From the NCBI GenBank assembly GCA_949297775.1, contig CASFTM010000002.1, forward strand, positions 1 through 64,000: DNA of 64,000 nucleotides, read 5' to 3'. This DNA is from an uncultured bacterium (GTDB lineage Bacteria; Elusimicrobiota; Elusimicrobia; Elusimicrobiales; Elusimicrobiaceae). The notes below the pieces were generated by a model. The model did not search any database. It saw only the letters and a program-made list of their open reading frames with translations, and had not been told where the DNA came from. The translations under genes and the position numbers were made by a program. Positions within the stretch are counted from its first letter, which is position 1. Every line of letters begins with the position of its first letter. Shown here piece by piece: positions 50,363 through 59,330 of this stretch.

Positions 50363-51448
50363 ATGGACAAAATTATCTATTCGCCGATGAAATACGTACA
50401 AGGGCCCGGGGCCTGGGAACGGCTGGCGGAATACGCCGGCACGCTGGGCGCCAAAAGCGCTTACGCCGTAGCCGGCCCGCATGTACTAAAACACTATTGG
50501 AATACCGTGGAAAAAGGATTTACAGCAAACAACATCGCCTTGCACGCGCACCGCTTTGGCGGGGAATGCTCCATGGCAGAAATCAAACGCATTGTAAATG
50601 AAATTCACGAGAAAGGCTGTGAGGTGGTTATCGGTATTGGCGGCGGAAAAACGCTGGACACCGCCAAAGCCGCCGCTTATTATGCCAAACTGCCCGTGAT
50701 TATTGCCCCGTCTATTGCGTCCACGGACGCACCCTGCAGTGCGCTGTCGGTCATCTATACGGAAGAAGGCGCCTTTGAAAGCTATCTGATTTTGCGCAAC
50801 AACCCGGAAGTCGTACTGGTGGATACCACCATTATTGCCCAGTCGCCGGTGCGTATGTTGGTAGCCGGCATGGGGGACGCCTTAGCCACTTATTACGAAG
50901 CCCGCGCCTGTTTTGCATCGGGCAAAGCCACCACCGCAGGCGGCCGCTCGTCCCTTTCTGCTTTAGCAATTGCCCGCGGCTGCCGCGACAGCCTGTTTAA
51001 AAACGGCCTGCGCGCCAAACTGGCGGCGCAAGCCAAGGCCGTTTCCGGTGCGCTGGACGACATTGTGGAAACCAACACCTATATGAGCGGCGTAGGGTTT
51101 GAAAGCGGCGGTTTAGCGGCGGCGCACGCCATTCATAACGGCTTAACCGTCCTGCCGCAGACGCACGAAGCTATGCACGGGGAAAAGGTGGCCTTTGGCC
51201 TTTTGGCCCAGCTGGCATTGGAAAACGCCCCGCAGGCGGAATTTGACGAAGTGCTCGCTTTCTGCCGGGCGGTCGGCCTGCCTACGAACTTAGCCGCGCT
51301 GGGGCTTAAGAATGTTTCGGATGAAGAGCTTAAAAAAGTGGCCGCCGCCAGCTGCGCCGAAGGCGAAACCATACACAATATGCCGTTTAAGGTTACGCCC
51401 GAGGACGTCTTTGCCGCCATCAAAGTAGCCGATCAGCTGGGCTCCTGA
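50363..51448 (+). CDS. gldA: Glycerol dehydrogenase
   Basis: A 361-aa NAD-dependent enzyme of the iron-ADH/DHQ fold. GIGGGKTLDTAKA binds NAD; metal ligands are in GMGDALATYYEA (Asp), AAAHAIHNGL (His) and HEAMHGEKVAFG (His). Closer to GldA than to the ADH at 37 kb. GGGGG precedes ATG. Confidence 0.9.
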   Translation: MDKIIYSPMKYVQGPGAWERLAEYAGTLGAKSAYAVAGPHVLKHYWNTVEKGFTANNIALHAHRFGGECSMAEIKRIVNEIHEKGCEVVIGIGGGKTLDTAKAAAYYAKLPVIIAPSIASTDAPCSALSVIYTEEGAFESYLILRNNPEVVLVDTTIIAQSPVRMLVAGMGDALATYYEARACFASGKATTAGGRSSLSALAIARGCRDSLFKNGLRAKLAAQAKAVSGALDDIVETNTYMSGVGFESGGLAAAHAIHNGLTVLPQTHEAMHGEKVAFGLLAQLALENAPQAEFDEVLAFCRAVGLPTNLAALGLKNVSDEELKKVAAASCAEGETIHNMPFKVTPEDVFAAIKVADQLGS

Positions 51449-51472
51449 CCCCGCCCCAAACACGCTTAAATT

Positions 51473-51507
51473 ACAGCCGTTCCGCCTATGCGGGACGGCT
51501 GTTTTTC
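51473..51507 (+). terminator. Intrinsic terminator of gldA
   Basis: ACAGCCGT-CCGC / GCGG-ACGGCTGT hairpin with T tail. Confidence 0.9.
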
Positions 51508-51537
51508 ATCCTTCTAAATTGGTAAAATGTAAATAAG

Positions 51538-51558
51538 CGCGTAACGTCACATTACGCG
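51538..51558 (+). promoter_or_regulatory. Inverted repeat in the valS leader
   Basis: CGCGTAA / TTACGCG arms with a 7-base spacer just downstream of a TAAAAT -10-like box (51523-51528). It could be a 5'-end stabilising hairpin or an operator. No T-box features. Confidence 0.35.
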
Positions 51559-51583
51559 AAGAAACCAAACCAAGAGGACTTAT

Positions 51584-54295
51584 ATGTTACCGAAAGCGTA
51601 CGAACCGCAAGAAGTAGAACAAAAACTCGCGGACAAATGGCAAAACGCCAAACTGTTCGCCGCCAAAGCCGATAAAAACAAAAAACCTTTTGTCATTGTT
51701 ATTCCCCCGCCCAACATTACAGGCGCTTTGCATATGGGGCACGCCTCCACCAATACCTTGCAGGATGTTTTAATCCGCGCCCACCGGATGTTCGGCGAGG
51801 ACGCCTACTGGGTGCCGGGCACGGACCACGGCGGTATCGCTACGCAAAACGTGATTGAAAAGAAACTCGCCAAAGAAGAACACAAATCCCGCCACGACCT
51901 GGGGCGCGAAGCCTTCGTGCAAACCGTGTGGGATTGGTATAATGAATGCGGCAACGCCATTTTCAACCAGTTCCGCAAAATGGGCTGGAGTTTGGATTTA
52001 TCCGACATCCGCTTTACCATGGACGAAAAACGCGCCAAAGCCGTGTACGAATGTTTCCGCCAATGGTGGGAGAAAAAATACATCTACCGCGGCAAACGCC
52101 TGATCAACTGGTGCGTGCGCTGTTCCACCGCCCTGTCCGACATTGAAGTAGAGCACGAACAGCACGCCGGAAAGCTGTGGCACCTGCGCTATAAAGGGGA
52201 GGACGGCTCGGACGGTATCGTCATCGCCACCACCCGCCCCGAAACCATTTACGCCGACGCCGCCATCGCCGTCAACCCGAAAGACGACCGCTACAAAAAT
52301 GTGGTGGGCAAAAAGGTCATCATTCCGCTGGCTAACCGCGCCATTCCGATTATCGCCGACGAAGCCGTGGAACTGGGCTTTGGTACCGGCGCCTTAAAAA
52401 TCACCCCGGCGCACGACGCGACCGACTACGAAGTAGGCCAACGCCACAACCTGCCTATGATGACGGTCATCAACGATAAAGGCAAAATGATTAACTGCCC
52501 CGAAAAATACCTGGGGATGGACCGCGAAGTCTGCCGCAAAGAAACCGTCAAAGATTTGGACGCGGCAGGCCTCCTCGTCAAAGAAGAAAAATACAACAAC
52601 GCCGTTTCCACCTGTTACCGCTGCCACAGCGCCATTGAACCGTTTATGAGCGAGCAGTGGTTTGTGAAAATGGACGAAATCGCCAAACCGGCTATTGAAG
52701 CGGCGGAATCGGGTGAACTGCAATTCCACCCGGCTAACTGGAAAAATCCGTTTTTAAATTGGCTGAAAAACATTCAGGATTGGTGCATCTCCCGCCAAAT
52801 TTGGTGGGGGCACCGTATCCCGGTGTGGTACTGCCGCCACTGCAGCGAAAAAGGCCTTACCTTCGCTACCGACCAGCAAGGCCACGAACAGCTTACCAAA
52901 GTGTCGTTTGAAGACGGCGCCCAGCCGATTGTTTCCTACGACAAACCGGAAAAATGCCCCGTTTGCGGCGGGCACGATTTGGTGCAGGACCCCGACGTGC
53001 TGGACACGTGGTTCTCGTCCGCCTTATGGCCGATGTCCGTATTCGGCTGGCCGGAAAAAACGCCGGAAATGGAACACTTTTATCCTACCAGCGTAATGGT
53101 TACCGGGTACGAAATTCTGTACCTGTGGGTGGCCCGTATGGTAATGACCGGACTGCAGTTTACGGGCCAGCTGCCGTTTAAAGACGTGTATTTAAACGGT
53201 ATCGTGCGCGATAAACACGGGCAAAAAATGTCCAAATCCAAAGGCAACGTCATTGACCCCTTGGATATGACCGCCAAATACGGCACTGACGCGGTGCGCT
53301 TTTCGCTGCTCATGCAAGCCGTGCCCAGCAAAGACATCCCGTATTCCGAAGAAAGCATCACCGGTGCGCGCAACTTCTGCAACAAAATCTACAACGCTTC
53401 GCGCTTTATTCTGATGAATATGGAAGGCATCCAAGGCCCGCTGGCAATGCCCGCCGACATTACCGAACTGGCCGATAAATGGATTTTGGACCGCTTTAAC
53501 AACGCCGTTAAAACCGCGCGTGAAGGCATTGAAAAATACAACCTCGCGCTGACGGCAAATACGCTGTACCACTTCCTGTGGGGCGATTTCTGCGATTGGT
53601 ACGTGGAACTGGCCAAACAGCGCTTCCAAACCGCCGAAAAAGAAAAAGTAATGGCCCTGTGCGTCAACATTCTTTACGTCACGTTAAAAGCGCTCCACCC
53701 GCTCATTCCGTTCATCACGGAAGAAATCGCTTCTTCCCTGCGCCCGTACGTCGGCGAAAAAGAAGAATTTCTGCTCAACAAGTCCTACCCGCAGTTTAAC
53801 CCGGCCTGGTGCAATAAAGAAGCCGTACGCAAAATAGAAATCATCCAGGGCGTCACGCGTGAAATCCGCACCATCCGCTCGCAGTTTAACGTGCCCCCGG
53901 GCCTAAAAATTACCGCCGTACTGACGGCTAAAGACGAAGCGGAACTGTCCGTGGTAAAAGAATACGCAAATTACATCAAGCTGATGGCCAAAGTGGATAA
54001 TCTGCAAATCGGCGTAAATTTGGAAAAACCCAAACAAACCGCCACCGCCGTGTTTGAAAACATCACGGTTTACGTTCCGTTAACGGGGCTGATTGATTTT
54101 GAAAAAGAAAGAAAACGCCTGGAAAAAGACCTCGCCGCCGCCAAAGCTAACATCGCTTCGCGCGAAGCGCGCCTGGCGCAGGAAAACTTTATCAAACACG
54201 CCCCCCAAGAACAAATAGACAAAACGAAAGCCGAACTGGCCGCCGCCAAGCTGACCTTGGCGCAGGTAACGGCTTCCTTGGAGGATTTAGCCTAA
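51584..54295 (+). CDS. valS: Valyl-tRNA synthetase
   Basis: A 903-aa class Ia synthetase. HIGH-type motif PPNITGALHMGHA (40s), GTDHGGIATQ, KMSKS at GQKMSKSKGN, the CP1 editing domain and the C-terminal coiled coil (FEKERKRLEKDLAAAKANIA) specific to ValRS. Its stop overlaps the next ATG by one base. Confidence 0.97.
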   Translation: MLPKAYEPQEVEQKLADKWQNAKLFAAKADKNKKPFVIVIPPPNITGALHMGHASTNTLQDVLIRAHRMFGEDAYWVPGTDHGGIATQNVIEKKLAKEEHKSRHDLGREAFVQTVWDWYNECGNAIFNQFRKMGWSLDLSDIRFTMDEKRAKAVYECFRQWWEKKYIYRGKRLINWCVRCSTALSDIEVEHEQHAGKLWHLRYKGEDGSDGIVIATTRPETIYADAAIAVNPKDDRYKNVVGKKVIIPLANRAIPIIADEAVELGFGTGALKITPAHDATDYEVGQRHNLPMMTVINDKGKMINCPEKYLGMDREVCRKETVKDLDAAGLLVKEEKYNNAVSTCYRCHSAIEPFMSEQWFVKMDEIAKPAIEAAESGELQFHPANWKNPFLNWLKNIQDWCISRQIWWGHRIPVWYCRHCSEKGLTFATDQQGHEQLTKVSFEDGAQPIVSYDKPEKCPVCGGHDLVQDPDVLDTWFSSALWPMSVFGWPEKTPEMEHFYPTSVMVTGYEILYLWVARMVMTGLQFTGQLPFKDVYLNGIVRDKHGQKMSKSKGNVIDPLDMTAKYGTDAVRFSLLMQAVPSKDIPYSEESITGARNFCNKIYNASRFILMNMEGIQGPLAMPADITELADKWILDRFNNAVKTAREGIEKYNLALTANTLYHFLWGDFCDWYVELAKQRFQTAEKEKVMALCVNILYVTLKALHPLIPFITEEIASSLRPYVGEKEEFLLNKSYPQFNPAWCNKEAVRKIEIIQGVTREIRTIRSQFNVPPGLKITAVLTAKDEAELSVVKEYANYIKLMAKVDNLQIGVNLEKPKQTATAVFENITVYVPLTGLIDFEKERKRLEKDLAAAKANIASREARLAQENFIKHAPQEQIDKTKAELAAAKLTLAQVTASLEDLA

Positions 54296-55677
54296 TGAAT
54301 AAACTCATTAAAATCGCCGCCTTGGCGGGCGCTGCGCTTTTCCCGCTTACCGCCGCGGCGCAGGATATGGATTGGAAATTCGTCACCCGTTACGATAAAG
54401 CCGAAGCCAAAAAACAACTGACTGAACGCTTTACCAAATACGTCACGTTTGATACCCAATCCAGCGACAAGACCGACAAAATTCCCAGCACTTCCGGTCA
54501 AACCAAATTGGCTAAAGCGCTGGCTAAAGAACTTAAGAAAAACGGCGCCAAAAATGTAAAAGTGGACAAATATTCCATTGTAACGGCGGAAATTCCCGCC
54601 AATACCGCAGCCAACGCGCCGACGGTGGCTTTTCTGGCGCATATGGATACGGCGCTGGAAGCTTCCGGCAAAGACGTTAAACCCCAGGTTCACACCAATT
54701 ACCAAGGGGGCGACCTCGTCATTAATGCGGCGCAAAATCTTATCATTAACCCCGCCAACTCCCCCCAGCTTTCCCGCGCGCGGGGGCACGATATCATCAC
54801 CGCGTCGGGCGATACTCTGTTGGGTGCGGACGATAAAACAGGCGTAGCGATTATTATGACGCTGGTCCAGTATCTCTACGACCACCCGGAAATGCAACAC
54901 GGGACAATCAAAATCGCTTTTACCCCCGACGAAGAAACCGGCGCTGGCATAGAAAAGTTTGACGTCGCTTCCTTCGGGGCCGACTATGCCTATACCGTAG
55001 ACGGCGGCGATTTGGGCCAGCTGACCAACGAAACCTTTAGCGCCAAAGCCTTTACCGCCGTATTTGAAGGAATGCGTGCCGTACACCCCGGGGAAGCTAT
55101 GAATTCCGCTTTTTCGGATAACGTGCTGATGGCGTCGGACTTTCACACCCTGCTGCCCCGCCACCGCCGGCCCGAAACCACCGCCGACCGCCGCGGATTT
55201 ATCCTAGTGGACTCCATTACCACCGTTGGCGACCGCACGGAAGTAAAAGGCATTATCCGCGCGTTTTCGGACGAAGAAATGCAGGACCTCGTCAACGAAG
55301 TCACCCGCGCTTTCAATACCGTAAAAGGGATGAACTACAAAGGCAAAAACTTTGCGCTGACGATTACCGACCAATATAAAAATATGAAACCTGTTCTGCC
55401 GGAACAGATGGTTTCGCTGGCCCAGCTGGCTATGCAAAGCGAAGATATTACCCCCGTGCTGACCGCCGCCCGCGGCGGGACGGACGGGTCCTCGCTGTCC
55501 TTTATGGGCCTGCCCACGCCGGACATTTTCGCCGGGCAATACAACATCCACAGCGTCCGGGAATATGCGGACGTGGATGTAATGGAAGCGTCGCTTCGTA
55601 CGCTCTTGCGGCTGGTTTCGCTGTGGGCTATGCAGCAACCCCAGCCGGAAGCGCGGGACGCCGCCCAAACTTTGTAG
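54295..55677 (+). CDS. Exported PepT-like M20 peptidase 1
   Basis: A 460-aa metallopeptidase close to peptidase T (tripeptidase) but with a signal peptide (to about Ala22). Zinc motifs: AHMDT, LGADDKTGV, TPDEETGAG, and late QYNIHS. HRRPETTADRRGF and RGGTDGSSLSFMGLP are PepT features. PepT is normally cytosolic, so an envelope tripeptidase is indicated. Start overlaps valS. Confidence 0.85.
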   Translation: MNKLIKIAALAGAALFPLTAAAQDMDWKFVTRYDKAEAKKQLTERFTKYVTFDTQSSDKTDKIPSTSGQTKLAKALAKELKKNGAKNVKVDKYSIVTAEIPANTAANAPTVAFLAHMDTALEASGKDVKPQVHTNYQGGDLVINAAQNLIINPANSPQLSRARGHDIITASGDTLLGADDKTGVAIIMTLVQYLYDHPEMQHGTIKIAFTPDEETGAGIEKFDVASFGADYAYTVDGGDLGQLTNETFSAKAFTAVFEGMRAVHPGEAMNSAFSDNVLMASDFHTLLPRHRRPETTADRRGFILVDSITTVGDRTEVKGIIRAFSDEEMQDLVNEVTRAFNTVKGMNYKGKNFALTITDQYKNMKPVLPEQMVSLAQLAMQSEDITPVLTAARGGTDGSSLSFMGLPTPDIFAGQYNIHSVREYADVDVMEASLRTLLRLVSLWAMQQPQPEARDAAQTL

Positions 55678-55685
55678 TTTTGCAA

Positions 55686-55713
55686 AACGCCCGCCTAAGA
55701 AGCGGGCGTTTTT
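55686..55713 (+). terminator. Intrinsic terminator
   Basis: AAACGCCCGC / GCGGGCGTTT stem between the two peptidase genes. Confidence 0.85.
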
Positions 55714-55837
55714 ATTTTTAGGTATTTTTGCCCGCGCGGTCCCGCTATAAAGGCCTAACCCTTTGTGGGCCTTTTGGCCCTTGCGTAAACCGGCGGCAGA
55801 TTCATACAATAAAGGAAAGTTACAATAAGGAGCCTGT

Positions 55838-57220
55838 ATGCAAATGAAAAAGCTGTTAGCCGTATTGTCCGTATTTATATTTGGCGCATCGTTTGCGAGC
55901 CAAGCCTATGCCGCCGCAGCGCCATACGAACGGACTTATATTAAATCCTCCGTCCGGGCTAATATCGGACGCCAAAACAACAAGTTGGCTGCCAAATACC
56001 GCGCCACCATGCTCAACCGTTTTCTGCACTACACCACTTACGACAGCCAAAGCAGCGATGCCGTTGCCATCACGCCGGAACAAATTGAAACCGCAAAAAA
56101 GCTTTATGCGGAAATTCAAAAATTCGGCTTCAAAACGGAACTGACGAAAAATTATTATATTTATGTAGAAATTCCGTCTAACGTCAGCTGGAAAACCCCT
56201 ACCTTGGGTTTCAGCTGCCACTACGACACCACCCCCGATATTTTGGGCAAAGGCATTAAAGCCCAAAAAATTGAAAAGTACGACGGCAAACCGATTGAAC
56301 TGAAAAACGGCCATGTATTAAGCACCGAAACCGACCCGTATTTAAAACAGATGATCGGCAAAACCATCGTTACCTCCGACGGGACCACTATGCTTTCCGC
56401 CGATGACAAAGCCGGAGTATCCGTGTTGGTCACGCTTATTCAAACCCTGGCGGAAAACCCGTCTAAAAAACACGGTAAAATCCAAATCGTCATCACCCCG
56501 AACGAAGACGTGGGCCGCTCGGCTGATTTTATTGAAGAAACCCCCTACAATCCGGACATTGCCTTTGACTTTGACGGCGGCGTAAACGGCGAAGTGGTGG
56601 TGGGCAACTTCAATGCGGAAAAAGTAATTTATAAAGTGCACGGCGTCAACGGGCACCAGTCTATGGCGGCGGAAAACGGCTACCGCAACGCTTGGAAACC
56701 CGCCTGCGAACTCGGCGCCGCCTGCGCCCAGGAACAATGGCTGCCCAATAACAGCACCGGCAAACAAGGCTATGTGGAACTGCACCATATGGATATGAGC
56801 GAGGGGAAAGTAAACGTAGCCGAGTTAGACTTCCGCCTGCGCGATTTCAACCAGCAAAACATTGAAAACTGGAAGAACTATGCCGACAGTGTAGCTACCC
56901 AAATCAGCAGCAAGTTCGGCGTAAAAATTGAACGCGAAATTTACAAACAATACGGCAACGTCGCCGAGAACATCCACCCGCAGGCCCGCCAGGTGGTAAC
57001 GAACGCCCTGCAGAATGCCGGAATCACCCCGAACTTTAAAGAAGAACGCGCGGGGACCACGGCTTCTATGTTAATGCTCAAATTGGGCAACGGCGCTTAT
57101 ACGCTGTTTACGGGGCAGAACAATCCGCACGCGTTTACGGAATGGCTCAGCGAAGAAGATATGTACAAAGCCTTCCTCGTTGCGCTGAACTTGACGGACG
57201 AAGTAGTCATGATGAAATAA
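55838..57220 (+). CDS. Exported PepT-like M20 peptidase 2
   Basis: A paralogue of the preceding gene, 460 aa with a signal peptide (to about Ala26). Zinc motifs have diverged: SCHYDT for HMDT, SADDKAGV, TPNEDVG for TPDEETG, NNPHAF at the last histidine; the PepT arginine motif is lost. It may have another specificity or weak activity. AAGGAG before ATG; the terminator upstream means separate transcription. Confidence 0.8.
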   Translation: MQMKKLLAVLSVFIFGASFASQAYAAAAPYERTYIKSSVRANIGRQNNKLAAKYRATMLNRFLHYTTYDSQSSDAVAITPEQIETAKKLYAEIQKFGFKTELTKNYYIYVEIPSNVSWKTPTLGFSCHYDTTPDILGKGIKAQKIEKYDGKPIELKNGHVLSTETDPYLKQMIGKTIVTSDGTTMLSADDKAGVSVLVTLIQTLAENPSKKHGKIQIVITPNEDVGRSADFIEETPYNPDIAFDFDGGVNGEVVVGNFNAEKVIYKVHGVNGHQSMAAENGYRNAWKPACELGAACAQEQWLPNNSTGKQGYVELHHMDMSEGKVNVAELDFRLRDFNQQNIENWKNYADSVATQISSKFGVKIEREIYKQYGNVAENIHPQARQVVTNALQNAGITPNFKEERAGTTASMLMLKLGNGAYTLFTGQNNPHAFTEWLSEEDMYKAFLVALNLTDEVVMMK

Positions 57221-57233
57221 CGCGGACGCGCCG

Positions 57234-57848
57234 ATGAAAATTTTAATCGCTACAGGCAACCCGCATAAATTCCAGGAACTTATAGATATTCTTCCGTCCC
57301 GATTAAAAGACGGGACGGAAATTGAATACCTAAGTTTGCAAGCCTACCCGGGCTTGTCGCTCCCGCCGGAAACGGGAACCACACTGGAAGAAAATGCGGA
57401 AATAAAAGCGGTTTATGCCGCCCGTCAAAGCGGGTTGCCTGCCGTGTCGGACGACACGGGGCTGGAAGTAAAATTTCTGCACGGCGCCCCGGGCGTACAC
57501 ACCGCCCGCTATGCCGGCGAGCACGCCGACGCGGACGATAACAACCGCAAACTGCTGGGCGCTTTGGAAGGGCAGCTGCTGCCGGAACGTGCGGCGCGCT
57601 TCCGCACCATTGCCTGCTTGGCTACGCCTCAGGGCAATGTGCAGCTGTTTGACGGCACGCTGGATGGATATATCAGCTTTGGTTACCGGGGAGAAAATGG
57701 CTTTGGCTATGACCCTATTTTCCTGGTAGGAAACGGCAAAAAAACTTTAGCCGAAATGACCGAACCGGAAAAAAACAAAATCAGCCACCGCGCTAAAGCG
57801 TTTAAAAAATTAGCGGGTCATTTGGTCCAACTAAAAGACAAAAAATAA
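57234..57848 (+). CDS. rdgB: dITP/XTP pyrophosphatase
   Basis: A 204-aa Ham1/RdgB enzyme that removes non-canonical purine NTPs. Motifs: LIATGNPHKFQEL at the N terminus, TLEENAEIKA, SDDTGLEVKFLHGAPGVHTARYAG, GYDPIFL, NKISHRAKAFKKL. 13 bp after the peptidase gene. Confidence 0.95.
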   Translation: MKILIATGNPHKFQELIDILPSRLKDGTEIEYLSLQAYPGLSLPPETGTTLEENAEIKAVYAARQSGLPAVSDDTGLEVKFLHGAPGVHTARYAGEHADADDNNRKLLGALEGQLLPERAARFRTIACLATPQGNVQLFDGTLDGYISFGYRGENGFGYDPIFLVGNGKKTLAEMTEPEKNKISHRAKAFKKLAGHLVQLKDKK

Positions 57849-57864
57849 TTTGCAAGGCTCTTAT

Positions 57865-57895
57865 AAAAATCCCCCGGTTTACCGGGGGATTTTTA
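57865..57895 (+). terminator. Intrinsic terminator of rdgB
   Basis: AATCCCCCGGT / ACCGGGGGATT stem with T tail. Confidence 0.9.
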
Positions 57896-58000
57896 TGTAG
57901 TAATCTGTTGTTACGGAAACCGATGCTAGATGGAAGTATTCCTCACCGATACACCGCCCATACTTTGCCCTCCTCTTTCTGGCCTCCAATGTAATGTTAA

Positions 58001-58035
58001 AAAATCCCCGGGGCGTTTAACCGCCCCGGGGATTT
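58001..58035 (-). terminator. Terminator of the prepilin peptidase gene
   Basis: AAATCCCCGGGGCG / CGCCCCGGGGATTT stem; minus-strand T tail. Bases 57896-58000 between the two terminators hold no feature I can support. Confidence 0.8.
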
Positions 58036-58055
58036 GTATCGGCAAAACGGATATG

Positions 58056-58838
58056 TTACAACTCTATCACCAACATTCCGGGCGTGATTAAATAAAATAA
58101 ATTAATCAGCGCGCCCATACTTAAAAACGGACCGAAGGGAATTGCGTCGCCACCTTTTTTGCCTTTAAATATCATCAAAAACAACGCATAAATCAGCCCG
58201 AAGAAAGAGGCAAACACAATAGTCGTAATCACGCCCTGCCAGCCAATCAGCGCCCCTACGCCGCCCATCAGCTTCACATCGCCGCCGCCCATGGCCTCCT
58301 TTTTAAACATCCACGTACCGATAAGGGCAATCGCCAGCACGCCAAACAATCCCACGGCGGCCCCCAACAAAGAAGCCAATTCTTTCTGCCACCAGACGCC
58401 AGAAAAGTTCGGGTTGGCCCACGCAAACAGCAACCCCCACACAATCAGCCCCAGCGAAAAACGGTCCGGGATAATCATCAGTTCCAAGTCAATCACGGAC
58501 AAAATAATTAACGCATACACCGCCGCAATCGTTACAAACGTCCACAGGCTCAGCCCAAACTGCCATACACACAGCCACGTCAGCGCAGCCGTCAGCAATT
58601 CCACCATGGGATATTGGATAGAAATCGGTTTTTTGCAGTGGCGGCATTTGCCCAGCAACACCAGGTAACTCAATACCGGAATATTGTCATACCATTTAAT
58701 GTGGGCATTGCAATTCGGGCAAAACGATGGAGGCCACACAATGGATTTTTCCCGCGGAATGCGGTAAATGCACACATTTAAAAAACTGCCAAACAATAAA
58801 CCAAAAATAAAAGCAAAAGACAAAATGAATGTATCCAT
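58056..58838 (-). CDS. pilD: Prepilin peptidase / N-methyltransferase
   Basis: A 260-aa membrane aspartyl protease (TMs throughout) that cuts class III leaders. Motifs: an N-terminal pair of Cys-x-x-C (CPNC and CRHC), the catalytic aspartates in SVIDLELMIIPD and GGGDVKLMGGVGAL. Start at 58838 with GGGAGAG. It processes the pilin-like proteins at 34 and 59 kb, by inference. Confidence 0.9.
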   Translation of the reverse strand: MDTFILSFAFIFGLLFGSFLNVCIYRIPREKSIVWPPSFCPNCNAHIKWYDNIPVLSYLVLLGKCRHCKKPISIQYPMVELLTAALTWLCVWQFGLSLWTFVTIAAVYALIILSVIDLELMIIPDRFSLGLIVWGLLFAWANPNFSGVWWQKELASLLGAAVGLFGVLAIALIGTWMFKKEAMGGGDVKLMGGVGALIGWQGVITTIVFASFFGLIYALFLMIFKGKKGGDAIPFGPFLSMGALINLFYLITPGMLVIEL

Positions 58839-58880
58839 AACTCTCCCGCCGTATGCGTGACGGCGCAGTAAACAAAAACG

Positions 58881-58902
58881 GCCCCCGCCCAAAAGCGGGG
58901 GC
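58881..58902 (-). terminator. Intrinsic terminator of the pilin-like gene
   Basis: GCCCCCGC / GCGGGGGC hairpin with loop CCAAAA, followed on the minus strand by TTTTTG. It separates the pilin-like gene from the peptidase gene. Confidence 0.75.
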
Positions 58903-58906
58903 GAAA

Positions 58907-59323
58907 TTAGTGGGTATTCCAGGCTTTTCCGTAGCTGTCTTCTTTATCGGTATTTACAAAGAAGTCGCCGTAACGCGGGTCCGTCGGGTCGTTGACGTAC
59001 GCCCAACCGCCGGTTTTGGTAAAACATTCTTCGTAATTGCCGGTAGACACGTGCGAGGAAGGCGTATAGCCCGGAATGGTGGCCTGCGGAATTTTTTCAA
59101 TGTACATAGGCACCAGGCTGGAAAGATCGTCCGTGGGATAGGTTCCCTGATGCTCCCCATAATAGGCGGCAATCGCACTGCGGACTTTGACTAATTGGTG
59201 TTTGGTGCTGCCTTCCTGCGCTTTATGCACCAACATCAAGAATTTGGGTACGGTAAATCCCAGCAATACGGCAAAAATTATTACCGTAATAAGAATTTCC
59301 GTTACCGTAAAGCCTTTTTTCAT
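58907..59323 (-). CDS. Type IV pilin/pseudopilin-like protein
   Basis: A 138-aa prepilin: short leader MKKG, then FTVTEILITVIIFAVLLGFT with Glu5 and a helical stem KHQLVKVRSAIAAYYGEHQG. Closest in look to type II secretion major pseudopilins or the pilin-like proteins typical of Elusimicrobiota. Start at 59323 with GAGGTG; it overlaps no gene but is 8 bp after the M20 peptidase gene. Confidence 0.85.
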   Translation of the reverse strand: MKKGFTVTEILITVIIFAVLLGFTVPKFLMLVHKAQEGSTKHQLVKVRSAIAAYYGEHQGTYPTDDLSSLVPMYIEKIPQATIPGYTPSSHVSTGNYEECFTKTGGWAYVNDPTDPRYGDFFVNTDKEDSYGKAWNTH

Positions 59324-59330
59324 AGACACC

